From: an uncultured Oscillibacter sp.
GTDB taxonomy: Bacteria; Bacillota; Clostridia; Oscillospirales; Oscillospiraceae
DNA length: 64,000 nt
Reading direction: 5' to 3'
Assembly (NCBI GenBank): GCA_945868085.1
Contig: CAMBKF010000004.1
Location: 30,679 to 94,678, forward strand
This document shows, in pieces, positions 9,080 to 19,171 of the stretch (position 1 is the stretch's first letter; every line of letters begins with the position of its first letter). Under the pieces are notes generated by a model. That model saw only the letters and a program-made list of their open reading frames with translations, did no database searches and was not told the origin of the DNA. The position numbers and the translations under genes were made by a program.

Positions 9080-9117
9080 CGGAAGGAAGCCGGAACGCAC
9101 TGCTTCCCGGCTTCCTT
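9080..9117 (-). terminator. hairpin downstream of phosphohexomutase gene
   Basis: GGAAGCCGGaacgcactgcttCCCGGCTTCC. Confidence 0.5.
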
Positions 9118-9145
9118 ATACTGCGTATGGGGAAATGCTGCGGAG

Positions 9146-10684
9146 TTAATAGTGAGCGAGACCCTTTTCAACATATCGGTCCGCAATGGCGATGATGACA
9201 TCGTTCATCTTCTTGCAGAGCGCGGGATCGGAGGCAACGACCTCCCAACGGGTCATGGCATCCTCCGACCGGGAAATGCGCTGGGCCACCTGGCACCACT
9301 CCTGGGGGAACCGGGTATCGGCGGTGAAGACGGTGGGGAGGTTGAAGCGCATGACGGCAGCGTCCAGGTCGGAGCCGTCGGCCATCTCCTTGATGACCGT
9401 GGCTCCCCGGGCGCGCATTTCGTTTTCTACGTCGGCGATGATGTGGACCATCTCGTCATACACGTTGAAATACAGGGGCCACTCCCGGTAGCGGTAGATG
9501 CCCTTTTGCAGCTCGTAGATCCGCCGGTAGCCCTGGGGATTCTCCTTGAGCGCTCTGGCGGTGAGCAGGGCGAAGAACAGGGAGTTCTCCGTGGCGGCAA
9601 AGCCCTTGGACAGGTCCTCCGGGTCGAAGGGGAAGTTCATGTAATAGTGGGAGGACTCCTCCTCGGACACGATGTAGCCCTCCTGCTGGTACTCCCGGAG
9701 CTTTTCCTTGATGAAGGAATGGCCGTTGCGGATGATGTGCTGCTCGATGCCCGCCCGGGAGATCTCGATCAGCGCCAGGGGGATGGCCTTGACGTCCACA
9801 AACGCCTTGAAGGGATAGTTCTCGCCGAAATAGGGCTTGAAGATCTCCTTGATATAGGGGATCAGCAGGGAGATATTCAGGCCGGGGATCACCTGCTGCC
9901 CATCGGGGTACATGAGGTCCATCCGGTCGCCGTCGCCATCGAAGCAGTAGCCGATGTCATAGCTGCCTTCGGCCACCTTCTTGCGGGCGGGGGCAATGGA
10001 CGGCTCCTCCACGGGGTTGGGGTTGCCGTAGGGGAAGAACCCATCGGGAACCACATGGCTGAGGGTATACGTCGCGCCGGCACGATCCATGGCCAGGGCA
10101 AAGTCCGCGCCGGAGGAGCCGGCCAGGAACTCGCCGAAAACGCGCATTCCACGCAGGTCGCCGGGCTTGACCCCCGCAAGGCGCATGGAGTAGTCCACAT
10201 AGTCGCTCTGATACTGGGCCACATGGACTCCCGCAGGTGTGCCGGCGGGATAGGGCGCATCGGCCACATAGTTCTTGCGGACCTGCTCCAGGCCGCCGTC
10301 GGGGCCGCAGCCCATGGCAATGGGCGTCACGTCCGGGCCCACCAGCTTGAAGCCGATATAGTCGCTGGGGTTGTGGCTGGCGGTGATCATCATACCGCCG
10401 CCGTCCCGATCGCGCATGCAGGAGTAATAGAACTGACAGGTGGAGATCTGGACGGGGTTAAAGAACACCTCCAGGCCGTAGCGGGGGAAGATCTCCACCG
10501 CCATATCCAGAAGCTTTGCGCCGTAGAGCCGGGCATCCCGGGCAATATAGATGCGGCTGACCCGGACGGAATCCCTGTAATAGAGGGCGATTGCTTTGAG
10601 CAAGCGTTCCGAATCCGCGTCGGACAGGCGCTCGTGCCGGGTGCGGATGTCATACAGCTTGAACATATCGAGGTTAGAAGTCAT
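9146..10684 (-). CDS. phosphomannomutase/phosphoglucomutase superfamily protein
   Basis: MMITASHNPSDYIGFKL phosphoserine loop, CFDGDGDRMD metal loop, EEESSHYY sugar loop. Confidence 0.88.
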   Translation of the reverse strand: MTSNLDMFKLYDIRTRHERLSDADSERLLKAIALYYRDSVRVSRIYIARDARLYGAKLLDMAVEIFPRYGLEVFFNPVQISTCQFYYSCMRDRDGGGMMITASHNPSDYIGFKLVGPDVTPIAMGCGPDGGLEQVRKNYVADAPYPAGTPAGVHVAQYQSDYVDYSMRLAGVKPGDLRGMRVFGEFLAGSSGADFALAMDRAGATYTLSHVVPDGFFPYGNPNPVEEPSIAPARKKVAEGSYDIGYCFDGDGDRMDLMYPDGQQVIPGLNISLLIPYIKEIFKPYFGENYPFKAFVDVKAIPLALIEISRAGIEQHIIRNGHSFIKEKLREYQQEGYIVSEEESSHYYMNFPFDPEDLSKGFAATENSLFFALLTARALKENPQGYRRIYELQKGIYRYREWPLYFNVYDEMVHIIADVENEMRARGATVIKEMADGSDLDAAVMRFNLPTVFTADTRFPQEWCQVAQRISRSEDAMTRWEVVASDPALCKKMNDVIIAIADRYVEKGLAHY

Positions 10685-10697
10685 GGTGCATATCTCC

Positions 10698-11432
10698 TTA
10701 CAGTGTATATTCCGTCAGTATCCCGGGCAAATGGGCGGCGGGGAAAAGGGAGCGGGCCTCGCTGAGCAGGGCCTGCTTGGCGGCGGTGCCCCGGGGCAGG
10801 TGGCACAGGTACAGCTGCCCTGCCCCCAGGGCGGCGGCAAGACGCCCGGCGTCCGCGGCGCTGGAATGGCCCTTCTGAATGAGCGTCTGCTCATTGCTCT
10901 CCAGGCCGGAGGCCTCATGGATGAGGACCTGCGCACCGGACATGAACTCCGGTGCGGCGGGAATGGGGCGGCTGTCGCCGGTGTAGACGAGCTTGCGGCC
11001 GCCCTCCTCCACGATCACGCCCACGGAGATGGGGGTGTGATCGGTCTTGAAGGTCTGAAAGTGCATCCCGCCCACGGTGAATTGCTCCTCGTGGGAGAGG
11101 ACAATAGCAAATATATTTTTCTTGCTGCGGATGCTGAACAGGTCGATCATGCCGTTGACAAACGGATCCAGGCCCGCCGGCAGGTAAATGGTCAGGGGCC
11201 GGGTGCGCCCCGTGAGCCAGAGCTGATGCAGCAGGGACGGCAGGGCGTAGATATGGTCGATATGCTCATGGGTGAGGAGGACTGCGTCGATATCCGCGTC
11301 CACAACGCTGGAGATATTGCAGGCCAGGTCGATGCAGAGGCTCCCGGCGCCATCGGTGAACAGGATCGAGGTGTTGCCGCAGTCGGCATCCTGGCAGGAG
11401 CCATTGGCACCCAAAAATTTAAACTTTAGCAT
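10698..11432 (-). CDS. MBL-fold metallo-hydrolase (RNase Z/phosphodiesterase-like)
   Basis: LTHEHIDHIYALPSLLHQL HxHxDH motif; KLVYTGDSRP; LIHEASG. Confidence 0.88.
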   Translation of the reverse strand: MLKFKFLGANGSCQDADCGNTSILFTDGAGSLCIDLACNISSVVDADIDAVLLTHEHIDHIYALPSLLHQLWLTGRTRPLTIYLPAGLDPFVNGMIDLFSIRSKKNIFAIVLSHEEQFTVGGMHFQTFKTDHTPISVGVIVEEGGRKLVYTGDSRPIPAAPEFMSGAQVLIHEASGLESNEQTLIQKGHSSAADAGRLAAALGAGQLYLCHLPRGTAAKQALLSEARSLFPAAHLPGILTEYTL

Positions 11433-12945
11433 TTTCCGTCTTCTTTCTCTTGATCACAGTGGAAACGACAATGACTACGGACAGGGCAATGAACAGCCAG
11501 CAGATGGGAGAGGTATAGAACCGGGAGAGGGTGCCGGCACCCAGCTTCATGCCGCGGCGGAACTGCTCTTCAAACATGCCGCCCAGGATCAGGCCCAGGA
11601 CGATAGGTGCGATGGGGTACTCATTCTTCTTGGCAATATAACCCACCAGGCCCATGAACAGGGCTGTGCCCACATAGTAGATGCCCTTGGACACGGAGGA
11701 GCCTGCCAGCGCATAGGGGCCCACAAAGGACAGCACCAGCACGATGGGCATCAGGACCCGCTGGGAGATCAGCAGGATCTTGGGATACAACCGCACGCCG
11801 GCCAGCTGGAACACGGCCATGAACACATTGGCCACGCACAGCGTGATGAACAGAGAATACACCAGGGGCATATTCTGGGAGAACAGAGAATAGCCGGGGG
11901 TAACGCCGTTGATCATCAGCGCGCCGATCAGCACGGCCGTGGCAGAGTCGCCCGGGATACCGAGGCTCAGAGCCGGGATCAGGGCGCCGCCGGTGACGGC
12001 GTTATTGGCTACCTCCGGGGCGAACACACCCTCCAGGCAGCCAGTGCCGGGCTGGTCAAACTTCTTCTTATTGCGGCTGCAGATGCCGGTGGCGGCATTG
12101 CGGGCCATGAACACAGCGATAGACGCACCGGTACCGGGGATAGCGCCGATGAGCGTACCGATGCCCAGAGAGGAGAGAATGATCTGCCACATGGAGGCAA
12201 CTTTCTTAAACGGAGGAAAGACTTTACCGATATTGGTACAAACATTGGTGTTTTGTTTTTTTCGAAGGTTAGCAAGCTCGGAGAAAACCTGGCTGACGCC
12301 ATAGAGGCCGATGAGGGTGGAGGTCATGTCAAAGCCGTTGGCAAGGGGCGTCTTGCGGAAGATCTCCACAAAGGGAATGCGCAGGGTGCCGGACATGGGG
12401 TCAGGGCCCACAAAGGCAAACACAAAGCCCAGGGCGCCCATGAGCAGGCCCTTGAGAATGCTCTTGCCGGAGACGGCGGCGATGATCACGATGCCCACCA
12501 GGGCCAGGGTGCATTTTTCGGCGGGGCCGAAGGCGAGAGTCATCTTGGCGATGAGGGGGCTGAAGAAGATCAGGAAAATCTCGGAACCCAGGCCGCCGAT
12601 GAGAGAGGCGATCACGGCGCCGCCCAGGGCCTGGCCGGCCAGGCCCTTCTTGGTCATGAGCTGGCCGTCTTCCACAGTGGCGATGGCGTTGGGGTTACCG
12701 GGAATGCCCAGCAGGATGGCGGGGATGGAGGCGCCGGACACGGCGCCGCAGTAGACCGACAGCAGCAGGCCGATGCCGGTGGCGGTATCCAGCTGATAGG
12801 AAATGGGGATGACCAGGGCGATGCCCATGGTGGCCGTGAGGCCGGGCAGCGCGCCGAGGATAATGCCGAGCACAGAACCGAAGGCGCACCACGCAAAGGT
12901 CGCCAGGTGCGCAACCAGGCCCAGGCCTAAAAGAAAATCACTCAT
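11419..12945 (-). CDS. tctA: tripartite tricarboxylate transporter large permease (TctA family)
   Basis: GALPGLTATMGIALVIPISYQ, SIPAILLGIPGNPNAIATVEDG, LGIPGDSATAVLIGALMING. Confidence 0.93.
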   Translation of the reverse strand: MSDFLLGLGLVAHLATFAWCAFGSVLGIILGALPGLTATMGIALVIPISYQLDTATGIGLLLSVYCGAVSGASIPAILLGIPGNPNAIATVEDGQLMTKKGLAGQALGGAVIASLIGGLGSEIFLIFFSPLIAKMTLAFGPAEKCTLALVGIVIIAAVSGKSILKGLLMGALGFVFAFVGPDPMSGTLRIPFVEIFRKTPLANGFDMTSTLIGLYGVSQVFSELANLRKKQNTNVCTNIGKVFPPFKKVASMWQIILSSLGIGTLIGAIPGTGASIAVFMARNAATGICSRNKKKFDQPGTGCLEGVFAPEVANNAVTGGALIPALSLGIPGDSATAVLIGALMINGVTPGYSLFSQNMPLVYSLFITLCVANVFMAVFQLAGVRLYPKILLISQRVLMPIVLVLSFVGPYALAGSSVSKGIYYVGTALFMGLVGYIAKKNEYPIAPIVLGLILGGMFEEQFRRGMKLGAGTLSRFYTSPICWLFIALSVVIVVSTVIKRKKTENAKV

Positions 12946-12955
12946 ATTGTCCTCC

Positions 12956-13663
12956 TTAGTAATTCAAAAGGCCGGGGGCCAGATTCACGTTGAAAAACTG
13001 CTTGAAGATCACATACAGGGCAAGCACCACCGCAAAGGTGATGAGCGCGGATTTGGACAGGCGCTCGCAGCCCTTATTCTTCAGCGCCTTGCAGACGGTC
13101 GCGGCAAAGAGGATCGTCAGGGCGGCGATCAGCACCAGAGAGATGACGCCGTTGAACACGGTGGAGCCGAAGACCCCAGGCAGGGAGCCGACACGGGCCA
13201 GGCGCAGCAGCAGCTTGGTGATATAGCGCATGAGCAGGTAGGCGCCCGCTGTTACGGCCGTGGTGCCGATACAGCCCAAAACGCCCTGCTTCCAGCTGCG
13301 GGGAGAATCAATGGTAGTGTATATGTATTCCAGCAGGAAAAGAAGCACGACGGACATAAGAACAAAGCCGACGGGCTTGAGCAAAAACAGATATACAAGG
13401 GAAAGGCCCAGGGTGATAAGGAACAGGATCACGGTGCCCTTTTCCTCATGCTTTCCATCAGGGCGCTCTTTGATCGTGATATAGAGGAAACCGGCAAACA
13501 TGAAGACGGCCATGATCGTGGGCAGGATCTTTCCGCCGGGGTCGCCGCCCACGGCATCGGCCGCCAGGACAGTGTCCTCACTCATGCGGACATAGAGCAG
13601 ATAAAGCGCTGAAAGGACGGTCATTACCGCGGGAAAGGGCTTTATTCTTAATTTCATAGTCAT
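12956..13663 (-). CDS. tctB: tripartite tricarboxylate transporter small permease (TctB family)
   Basis: Small membrane protein between tctA and tctC; TctB-like TM pattern. Confidence 0.8.
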   Translation of the reverse strand: MTMKLRIKPFPAVMTVLSALYLLYVRMSEDTVLAADAVGGDPGGKILPTIMAVFMFAGFLYITIKERPDGKHEEKGTVILFLITLGLSLVYLFLLKPVGFVLMSVVLLFLLEYIYTTIDSPRSWKQGVLGCIGTTAVTAGAYLLMRYITKLLLRLARVGSLPGVFGSTVFNGVISLVLIAALTILFAATVCKALKNKGCERLSKSALITFAVVLALYVIFKQFFNVNLAPGLLNY

Positions 13664-13699
13664 ATACCTCGTGCTAATGTGATAGTGGGTCTGCGAAAA

Positions 13700-13731
13700 G
13701 GCTACCGGTCGATGTGCATCGACCGGTAGCC
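13700..13731 (-). terminator. intercistronic hairpin between tctC and tctB
   Basis: GGCTACCGGTCGATGtgCATCGACCGGTAGCC, 15-bp perfect arms, no strong T-run. Confidence 0.55.
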
Positions 13732-13747
13732 GATCCTGTCTTATGGC

Positions 13748-14755
13748 TTACTTAGCGTACTCGCCGGCAGCAAGACCAGTGGCCTGGATGATGGGCTTCA
13801 TGGTCTCGATCATATCGGAATTGAACTTTTCGAAATCGCCAAGCTTGGAGAACTGGGGCAGCAAACCATTTTCATTGAGGAAGCTCTGGAACTTGTCGGA
13901 ATTAAAGGCAGCCTCGACGGTATCCGCCAGCCACTGCTCCATCTCGGCAGGAGCGCCCTTGGTGCAGCAGATGCCTCTGAAGCAGCCGCCGGGCACGTTC
14001 AGATCGCCGTAGCCGGCCTCGGCCAGGGTGGGAACGGACTTGAACTCATCCAGCACGGAGTGATCCTGGCCCAGGAACACCAGGGGCTTGAGGCCGTCGG
14101 CATTGGCAAGGACCTCGGACTGGGAGAACACGCCGATGTCGCAGTGACCGCCCAGGACGGCGGGGATCAGCTCGGAGCTGCCGTTGAAGGCAACCACGTT
14201 GAAGGCATTGTCGCAGGCAATGTTCATACCGTAAGCGACCACGCCGGTGGTGGCGGTGGCGCCGGCGTTACCCAGAGTGACGGAGCCGGGATTGGCCTTG
14301 GCGGCCTTGATGACATCGTCCAGGGAGTTGTAGGGGGAGTCAGACTTCACAGCCAGCATGAAGGGCTCCAGGGACAGGCCCGCGATGAAGTCCAGGCCCT
14401 TATAACCGTCGGTATAGCCGGTCATGGTGCCGCAGACAACGTAAGTGCCGTACATGAGCAGGGTGTAGCCGTCCGCCTCGGCATCGATGACCTGGTTGGT
14501 GCCGATACCGGTGGAACCGCCGGTGACGTTCTCAACAATGATGTTCTGGAAGCCGGAAACTTCCTTCATGGCCTCCACCAGCTGACGGGCCTGGGTATCC
14601 GTGCCGCCGCCGGCGCCCTGGGGAACGATCAGGGTGATGGTCTTTTCGGGGTCGGGCGCAAAGTCTTTGCTGGTGCCGCCCTGCTCCTTCTGTCCGCAGG
14701 CACAGAGAGCGAGGACCATGCACAGGGAGAGAACGATCGCTAGAATCTTTTTCAT
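13748..14755 (-). CDS. tctC: tripartite tricarboxylate transporter substrate-binding lipoprotein (TctC/Bug family)
   Basis: Lipobox LALCACG; TITLIVPQGAGGGTDTQARQL; ENVTGGSTGIGTNQV. Confidence 0.92.
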   Translation of the reverse strand: MKKILAIVLSLCMVLALCACGQKEQGGTSKDFAPDPEKTITLIVPQGAGGGTDTQARQLVEAMKEVSGFQNIIVENVTGGSTGIGTNQVIDAEADGYTLLMYGTYVVCGTMTGYTDGYKGLDFIAGLSLEPFMLAVKSDSPYNSLDDVIKAAKANPGSVTLGNAGATATTGVVAYGMNIACDNAFNVVAFNGSSELIPAVLGGHCDIGVFSQSEVLANADGLKPLVFLGQDHSVLDEFKSVPTLAEAGYGDLNVPGGCFRGICCTKGAPAEMEQWLADTVEAAFNSDKFQSFLNENGLLPQFSKLGDFEKFNSDMIETMKPIIQATGLAAGEYAK

Positions 14756-14842
14756 CTGTTTTTCCTCCATAATATTGATTTGTGTATCTATAAAACCCAG
14801 CCCACGGGGGAGCGGATCTTATACAAAGGGAAAGGGGCGGGA

Positions 14843-15904
14843 TCAGATGCTCAGATCCCACTGGCCCACGCCGCCGGTGTAATTCTCCACATTCTGGCGG
14901 AAGGCAATGCGCGACTCAATGAACAGGCGGTCCTGGGGGGGCAGCCACCCATCGAGCACGTGGCGGCACAGGAGCTTGGTGGCCTGATAGCCCTGCTGAT
15001 GGGGGTCCTGATAGATCAGCGCCTGGCACCAGCCCTCCTGCACCATCTGCGCCGTCTTGTCGCAGACGTCGTAGCCGACGACGGTGAGGGAGCGGCAGTC
15101 CATCCGCTTCAGGGCCTCCACAGTGCCGATGGTGGTGGAAAGGCCCGTGCAGAAGATGCCCCGCAGGTCCGGCGCCTGGGTCAGCAGATTCTGAATATTG
15201 CGCTCGGTAAGCTCAGGGTCCAGCTTGCAGTCGGGTGAGGAATAGATGGTCACGTCGGGATAGTTGTCGCGCACCACCTGGCAGAAGCCGTCAAACCGCT
15301 CGAAAAAGGGCATGGTGTGGTTGAAATTGCCCAGCACGGCAATGCCGCCGCTGCCGCCGATGAGCGTACCCAGCACATCGCCGGCCATGCGGCCGGACTG
15401 ATAGGAGTTGCACCCCACATAGAACAGGCGCTTGCTGTTGGGCAGGTCATTATTAAAGGTGACCACGGGAACGCCCTTTTCGACGAATGCGTTGATATAC
15501 TCGGCGCAGCCGGAGCCCAGGGGGTTGATGGCGATGCCGGCATAGCGGGAAATGTCCAAGCTCCCCAGCAGGTCCAGCTCCGACGAGGGGGTCATGGCAT
15601 CAAAGAAAAGCTGCTCGATCTCGATGCCCGCGGAGGCCATTTTCCGGGCCGCCTTGTCGATCCCGTGGGCGATGCAGCTGTAAAACTCCTCGGGCTTGCG
15701 GGGATAGATCACCGCGATGCGGCGTTTGCCGCCCGACCGGGATGCGGAGACCTTGCGCTGATAGCCCAGCTGCTCAGCAGTTTCGAGGATCAGCCGCTTT
15801 GTCTCGGGATTGATCTCCGCACGATCGTTCAGGGCCCGGTCCACCGTACCGATGGAGGTGCCGCAGGCCTCGGCGATCATAGTCATAGTAACACGTTTGC
15901 GCAT
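14843..15904 (-). CDS. LacI-family transcriptional regulator
   Basis: N-terminal HTH VTMTMIAEACGTSIGTVDRALNDRAEINPETKRLILETAEQLGYQ plus periplasmic-binding-like domain. Confidence 0.92.
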   Translation of the reverse strand: MRKRVTMTMIAEACGTSIGTVDRALNDRAEINPETKRLILETAEQLGYQRKVSASRSGGKRRIAVIYPRKPEEFYSCIAHGIDKAARKMASAGIEIEQLFFDAMTPSSELDLLGSLDISRYAGIAINPLGSGCAEYINAFVEKGVPVVTFNNDLPNSKRLFYVGCNSYQSGRMAGDVLGTLIGGSGGIAVLGNFNHTMPFFERFDGFCQVVRDNYPDVTIYSSPDCKLDPELTERNIQNLLTQAPDLRGIFCTGLSTTIGTVEALKRMDCRSLTVVGYDVCDKTAQMVQEGWCQALIYQDPHQQGYQATKLLCRHVLDGWLPPQDRLFIESRIAFRQNVENYTGGVGQWDLSI

Positions 15905-16050
15905 AGCCGCCCTCCGTTAATTTCCGTGTGTTTTGTTGCGTTCTTGATGGGTTTATTATAACCACTCCCTCGGCGTTTGTCTACATTTTTTTGAAAAAAT
16001 GGCAAAAAATTTTCATTTAGACATTTTGAACAGAAAAAATAGGAACCATC

Positions 16051-16079
16051 TTGACAGGCGGCACAAATGAAAGTAAAAT
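16051..16079 (+). promoter_or_regulatory. sigma-A-like promoter of the hexuronate operon
   Basis: TTGACA - 17 bp - TAAAAT upstream of uxaC. Confidence 0.65.
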
Positions 16080-16120
16080 GAACTGGAAATAGGCGTGGAA
16101 AGTTTCATCTGCACTTCACG

Positions 16121-16140
16121 TAAATTTAACGTTAATTAAC
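16121..16140. promoter_or_regulatory. candidate LacI-type operator
   Basis: TTAACGTTAA perfect palindrome (16126-16135) with central CG, between promoter and uxaC; related GTTAAT also near the lacI-like start. Confidence 0.4.
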
Positions 16141-16196
16141 GGATCCCGTGTGAAAGGCAAATGCGCTCTTCCCCCCAAATCTGCCGGAGGCGAATT

Positions 16197-17630
16197 ATGA
16201 AAAAGTTCAACGACAGCGAGTTTCTGCTCGGTTCAGGCACAGCCAGAACGCTCTATCACAGCTTTGCGGAAAACGCTCCGATCATCGACTACCACTGCCA
16301 CATCGACCCCAAGGAGATCTATGAGGACAAGCGCTACCCCAACATTGCGCAGCTTTGGCTCGGCGTGGGCGGTTCCAATTTTGGCGACCATTATAAATGG
16401 AGACTGATGCGCTCGTTCGGCGTGGAGGAAAAATACATCACCGGCACCGAACCCGACGAGCTCCGCTTCCAGAAATGGGTGGAGTGTCTGGAGCGGGCGG
16501 TGGGCAGCCCCCTGTACCACTGGAGCCACCTGGAGCTGAAGAAATACTTTGGCTTCGAGGGAGACCTGAACAGCGAAAACGCCGCCGAGGTCTATCGCAT
16601 TTGCAATGAAAAGCTGGCCCAGGGCGGCCTTTCGGTGCGTGAAATTATCAGAATGAGCGGGGTGAAGCTCATCTGCACCACCGACGACCCCGCCGATTCC
16701 CTCCAGTGGCACCGGCTGCTCCGGGAGGACGAGAGCTTCGACGTGCAGGTGCTGCCCGCCATGCGGCCCGACAAAGCAAAGAACATCGAAAAAGACACCT
16801 TTATTCCCTATCTTGCGCAGCTTGGCGCAGCCAGCGGCGTCTCCATCGACAGCTTTGCGGCCCTGAAGGAGGCCCTGATCCGCCGGATGGACTATTTTGC
16901 CTACCTGGGCTGCCGGGTATCCGACCACGCCCTGGAGTACATTTCCTGCGCGCCGGCCAGTGAGGAGGAGATCGAGGACATTTTTGCCCGCCGCCTGCGG
17001 GGCGAGGTCCCCAGCGCCCAGGAGTGTGAAAAATACCACTGCGCGTTCCTGCTCTTCTTGGGCCGGGAGTACAGCCGGCGCGGATGGGTCATGCAGCTGC
17101 ATTACGGGGCGAAGCGGGATGTGAACTCCCGGATGTTCTACGCCCACGGCGCCGACACCGGCTATGACTGCATCGGCTCCGGCGCACCCATGGCCCAGCT
17201 GGCCGATTTCCTTGACCTGCTGGAGCGCACCGGCCAGCTGCCGAAGACCATCCTCTACTCCCTGAACCCCACCGACAACGCGGCCATCGACTCCATCATC
17301 GGCTGCTTCCAGAATTCCGATGCCTGCTCGAAGCTGCAGCACGGCGCCGCCTGGTGGTTCAACGACCACATTGACGGGATGACCGCGCAGATGAAGTCCC
17401 TGGCAAACCTGGGGAACCTGGCGAGCTTTGTGGGGATGCTGACGGATTCGCGCAGCTTCCTCTCCTACACCCGGCACGACTACTTCCGCCGGCTGCTGTG
17501 CAACATGCTGGGCGACTGGGTGGAGCGCGGCCTCTATCCCGCCCGGATGGCGACTCTGGGCAGCATCGTGAAGGACATCAGCTACAACAACGCCGTGCGG
17601 TACTTCGACTTTGACCTGAAGGAGATATGA
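16197..17630 (+). CDS. uxaC: glucuronate/galacturonate isomerase
   Basis: IIDYHCHIDPKEIYEDKRY, LWLGVGGSNFGDHYKWRLMRSFG; ATG 16197. Confidence 0.94.
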   Translation: MKKFNDSEFLLGSGTARTLYHSFAENAPIIDYHCHIDPKEIYEDKRYPNIAQLWLGVGGSNFGDHYKWRLMRSFGVEEKYITGTEPDELRFQKWVECLERAVGSPLYHWSHLELKKYFGFEGDLNSENAAEVYRICNEKLAQGGLSVREIIRMSGVKLICTTDDPADSLQWHRLLREDESFDVQVLPAMRPDKAKNIEKDTFIPYLAQLGAASGVSIDSFAALKEALIRRMDYFAYLGCRVSDHALEYISCAPASEEEIEDIFARRLRGEVPSAQECEKYHCAFLLFLGREYSRRGWVMQLHYGAKRDVNSRMFYAHGADTGYDCIGSGAPMAQLADFLDLLERTGQLPKTILYSLNPTDNAAIDSIIGCFQNSDACSKLQHGAAWWFNDHIDGMTAQMKSLANLGNLASFVGMLTDSRSFLSYTRHDYFRRLLCNMLGDWVERGLYPARMATLGSIVKDISYNNAVRYFDFDLKEI

Positions 17631-17686
17631 CGGCACGGCCTTCTCCGGTGCGGCGCGCCGGGGAGGGCAGAAAACGGGGGATCAAA

Positions 17687-19171
17687 TTGGAACGATTGAA
17701 TTATCAGACATTGCAGGCGCTGGACTACCGGGGCTACCTGCTCCGCCAGGCGCCCGAGCGGGTGCTCCAGTTTGGCGAGGGCGGCTTCCTGCGGGCTTTC
17801 GCGGATCACTTTATTGACATCATGAACGAAAAATGCGGCTTTGACGGGAAGATCCTCGTGTCGCAGCCCCGAGGCGGGCACCCGGAGGTCACGGAGCGTT
17901 TTGCCGCGCAGGATGGGCTATACACCCTGGTGCTGCGGGGGCGCGAAAACGGGCAGAAAAAGAGCATCACCCGGGTGATCTCCAGCATCTCCCGCTGCCT
18001 GGACCCCCAAAGCGACTGGGAGGCCCTCCTGGACGCCGCGGCCAATCCGGCCCTGCGGTTCATCCTCTCCAACACCACGGAGGCGGGCATCGTCTTTGAC
18101 CCCTCCTGCCGGATGCAGGACGCTCCGCCGGCCTCTTACCCGGCCAAGCTGGCCGCCTTTCTCCTGCGGCGCTACCAGCTGGGCCTGCCCGGATTCTGGA
18201 TCCTGCCGTGCGAGCTGAACGACGACAACGGCGGCCTGCTCTGCCGCTGCCTGGAGCAGTATTTCGATTTCTGGCAGCTGGGGGCGGATTTCCGCCACTG
18301 GTTCGCCCGGGAAAACCACATCTGCTCCACGCTGGTGGACCGGATCGTCACCGGCTATCCCCGGGGGGAGGCGCAGGAGCTCTGCCGCGGCTTCGGCTAT
18401 GAGGACGAGCTCATGGACGCCGGGGAGGTGTTCGCCTTTTGGGTCATCGAGGCGCCCCAGACGCTGCAGGAGGAACTGCCGTTTGAAAAAGCGGGCCTGC
18501 CCATCCTCATTACGGACGACCACCGGCCCTACAAGCAGCGCAAGGTGCGCATCCTGAACGGCGCGCACACGACCATGGCCCTGGGCGCGTATCTCGCGGG
18601 CAAGGACATCGTCCGCGCCTGCATGGAGGATGAGGTCATCCACAGCTTTATGAACCGGGCCATCTACGACGAGATCATCCCGACGCTGGACCTGCCCGCC
18701 CAGGAGCTCACCGGCTTTGCCGCCGCCGTGAGCGAGCGCTTCAACAACCCCTACATTGACCATTCCCTGCTGGCCATCGCCCTCAACTCCACCGCCAAGT
18801 GGCAGGCAAGAGTGCTGCCCAGCGTGCGTGAATACCAGCGCCGCGCCGGAAAGCTGCCGGCCTGCCTGGTCATGTCCTTTGCCCTGTACGCCGCCTTCTA
18901 TCACAACGCAAAGGAGCGGGGCGAGGGATGTCTCGTCGGGTACAGGGGCGCAGACCGCTATGAGGTCCGGGACGAGGCGTGGTGCCTGGACTTTTTCTAC
19001 GATCACCGAAATGACAGCGCCCCGGAGCTGATCCACGCGCTGGTACACAATGAGCGCATGTGGGGCGAAAGCCTTGCGCAGCTGGAGGGATTTGAAGACG
19101 CCGCCGCCCGGGCCCTGGCCGACATAGAGGAAAAGGGCGCTTACGAAGCCATGAGGGAGTGTCTGAAATGA
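17687..19171 (+). CDS. uxaB: tagaturonate reductase / altronate oxidoreductase
   Basis: VLQFGEGGFLRAFADHFIDIMNE; KVRILNGAHTTMALGAYLAG; TTG start 17687 after GGGGGA (alternative ATG 17627). Confidence 0.9.
   Translation: MERLNYQTLQALDYRGYLLRQAPERVLQFGEGGFLRAFADHFIDIMNEKCGFDGKILVSQPRGGHPEVTERFAAQDGLYTLVLRGRENGQKKSITRVISSISRCLDPQSDWEALLDAAANPALRFILSNTTEAGIVFDPSCRMQDAPPASYPAKLAAFLLRRYQLGLPGFWILPCELNDDNGGLLCRCLEQYFDFWQLGADFRHWFARENHICSTLVDRIVTGYPRGEAQELCRGFGYEDELMDAGEVFAFWVIEAPQTLQEELPFEKAGLPILITDDHRPYKQRKVRILNGAHTTMALGAYLAGKDIVRACMEDEVIHSFMNRAIYDEIIPTLDLPAQELTGFAAAVSERFNNPYIDHSLLAIALNSTAKWQARVLPSVREYQRRAGKLPACLVMSFALYAAFYHNAKERGEGCLVGYRGADRYEVRDEAWCLDFFYDHRNDSAPELIHALVHNERMWGESLAQLEGFEDAAARALADIEEKGAYEAMRECLK

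Noticed and set aside
8585-10765. 726-aa plus-strand ORF
   Set aside because: Antisense to mgtC and the phosphohexomutase; high GC creates long open antisense frames; His/Gly/Ala-rich low-information translation and no motifs.
11272-12930. 552-aa plus-strand ORF
   Set aside because: Antisense to tctA; translation is typical GC-rich shadow sequence.
16233-17636. 467-aa minus-strand ORF
   Set aside because: Antisense to uxaC, which is unambiguous.
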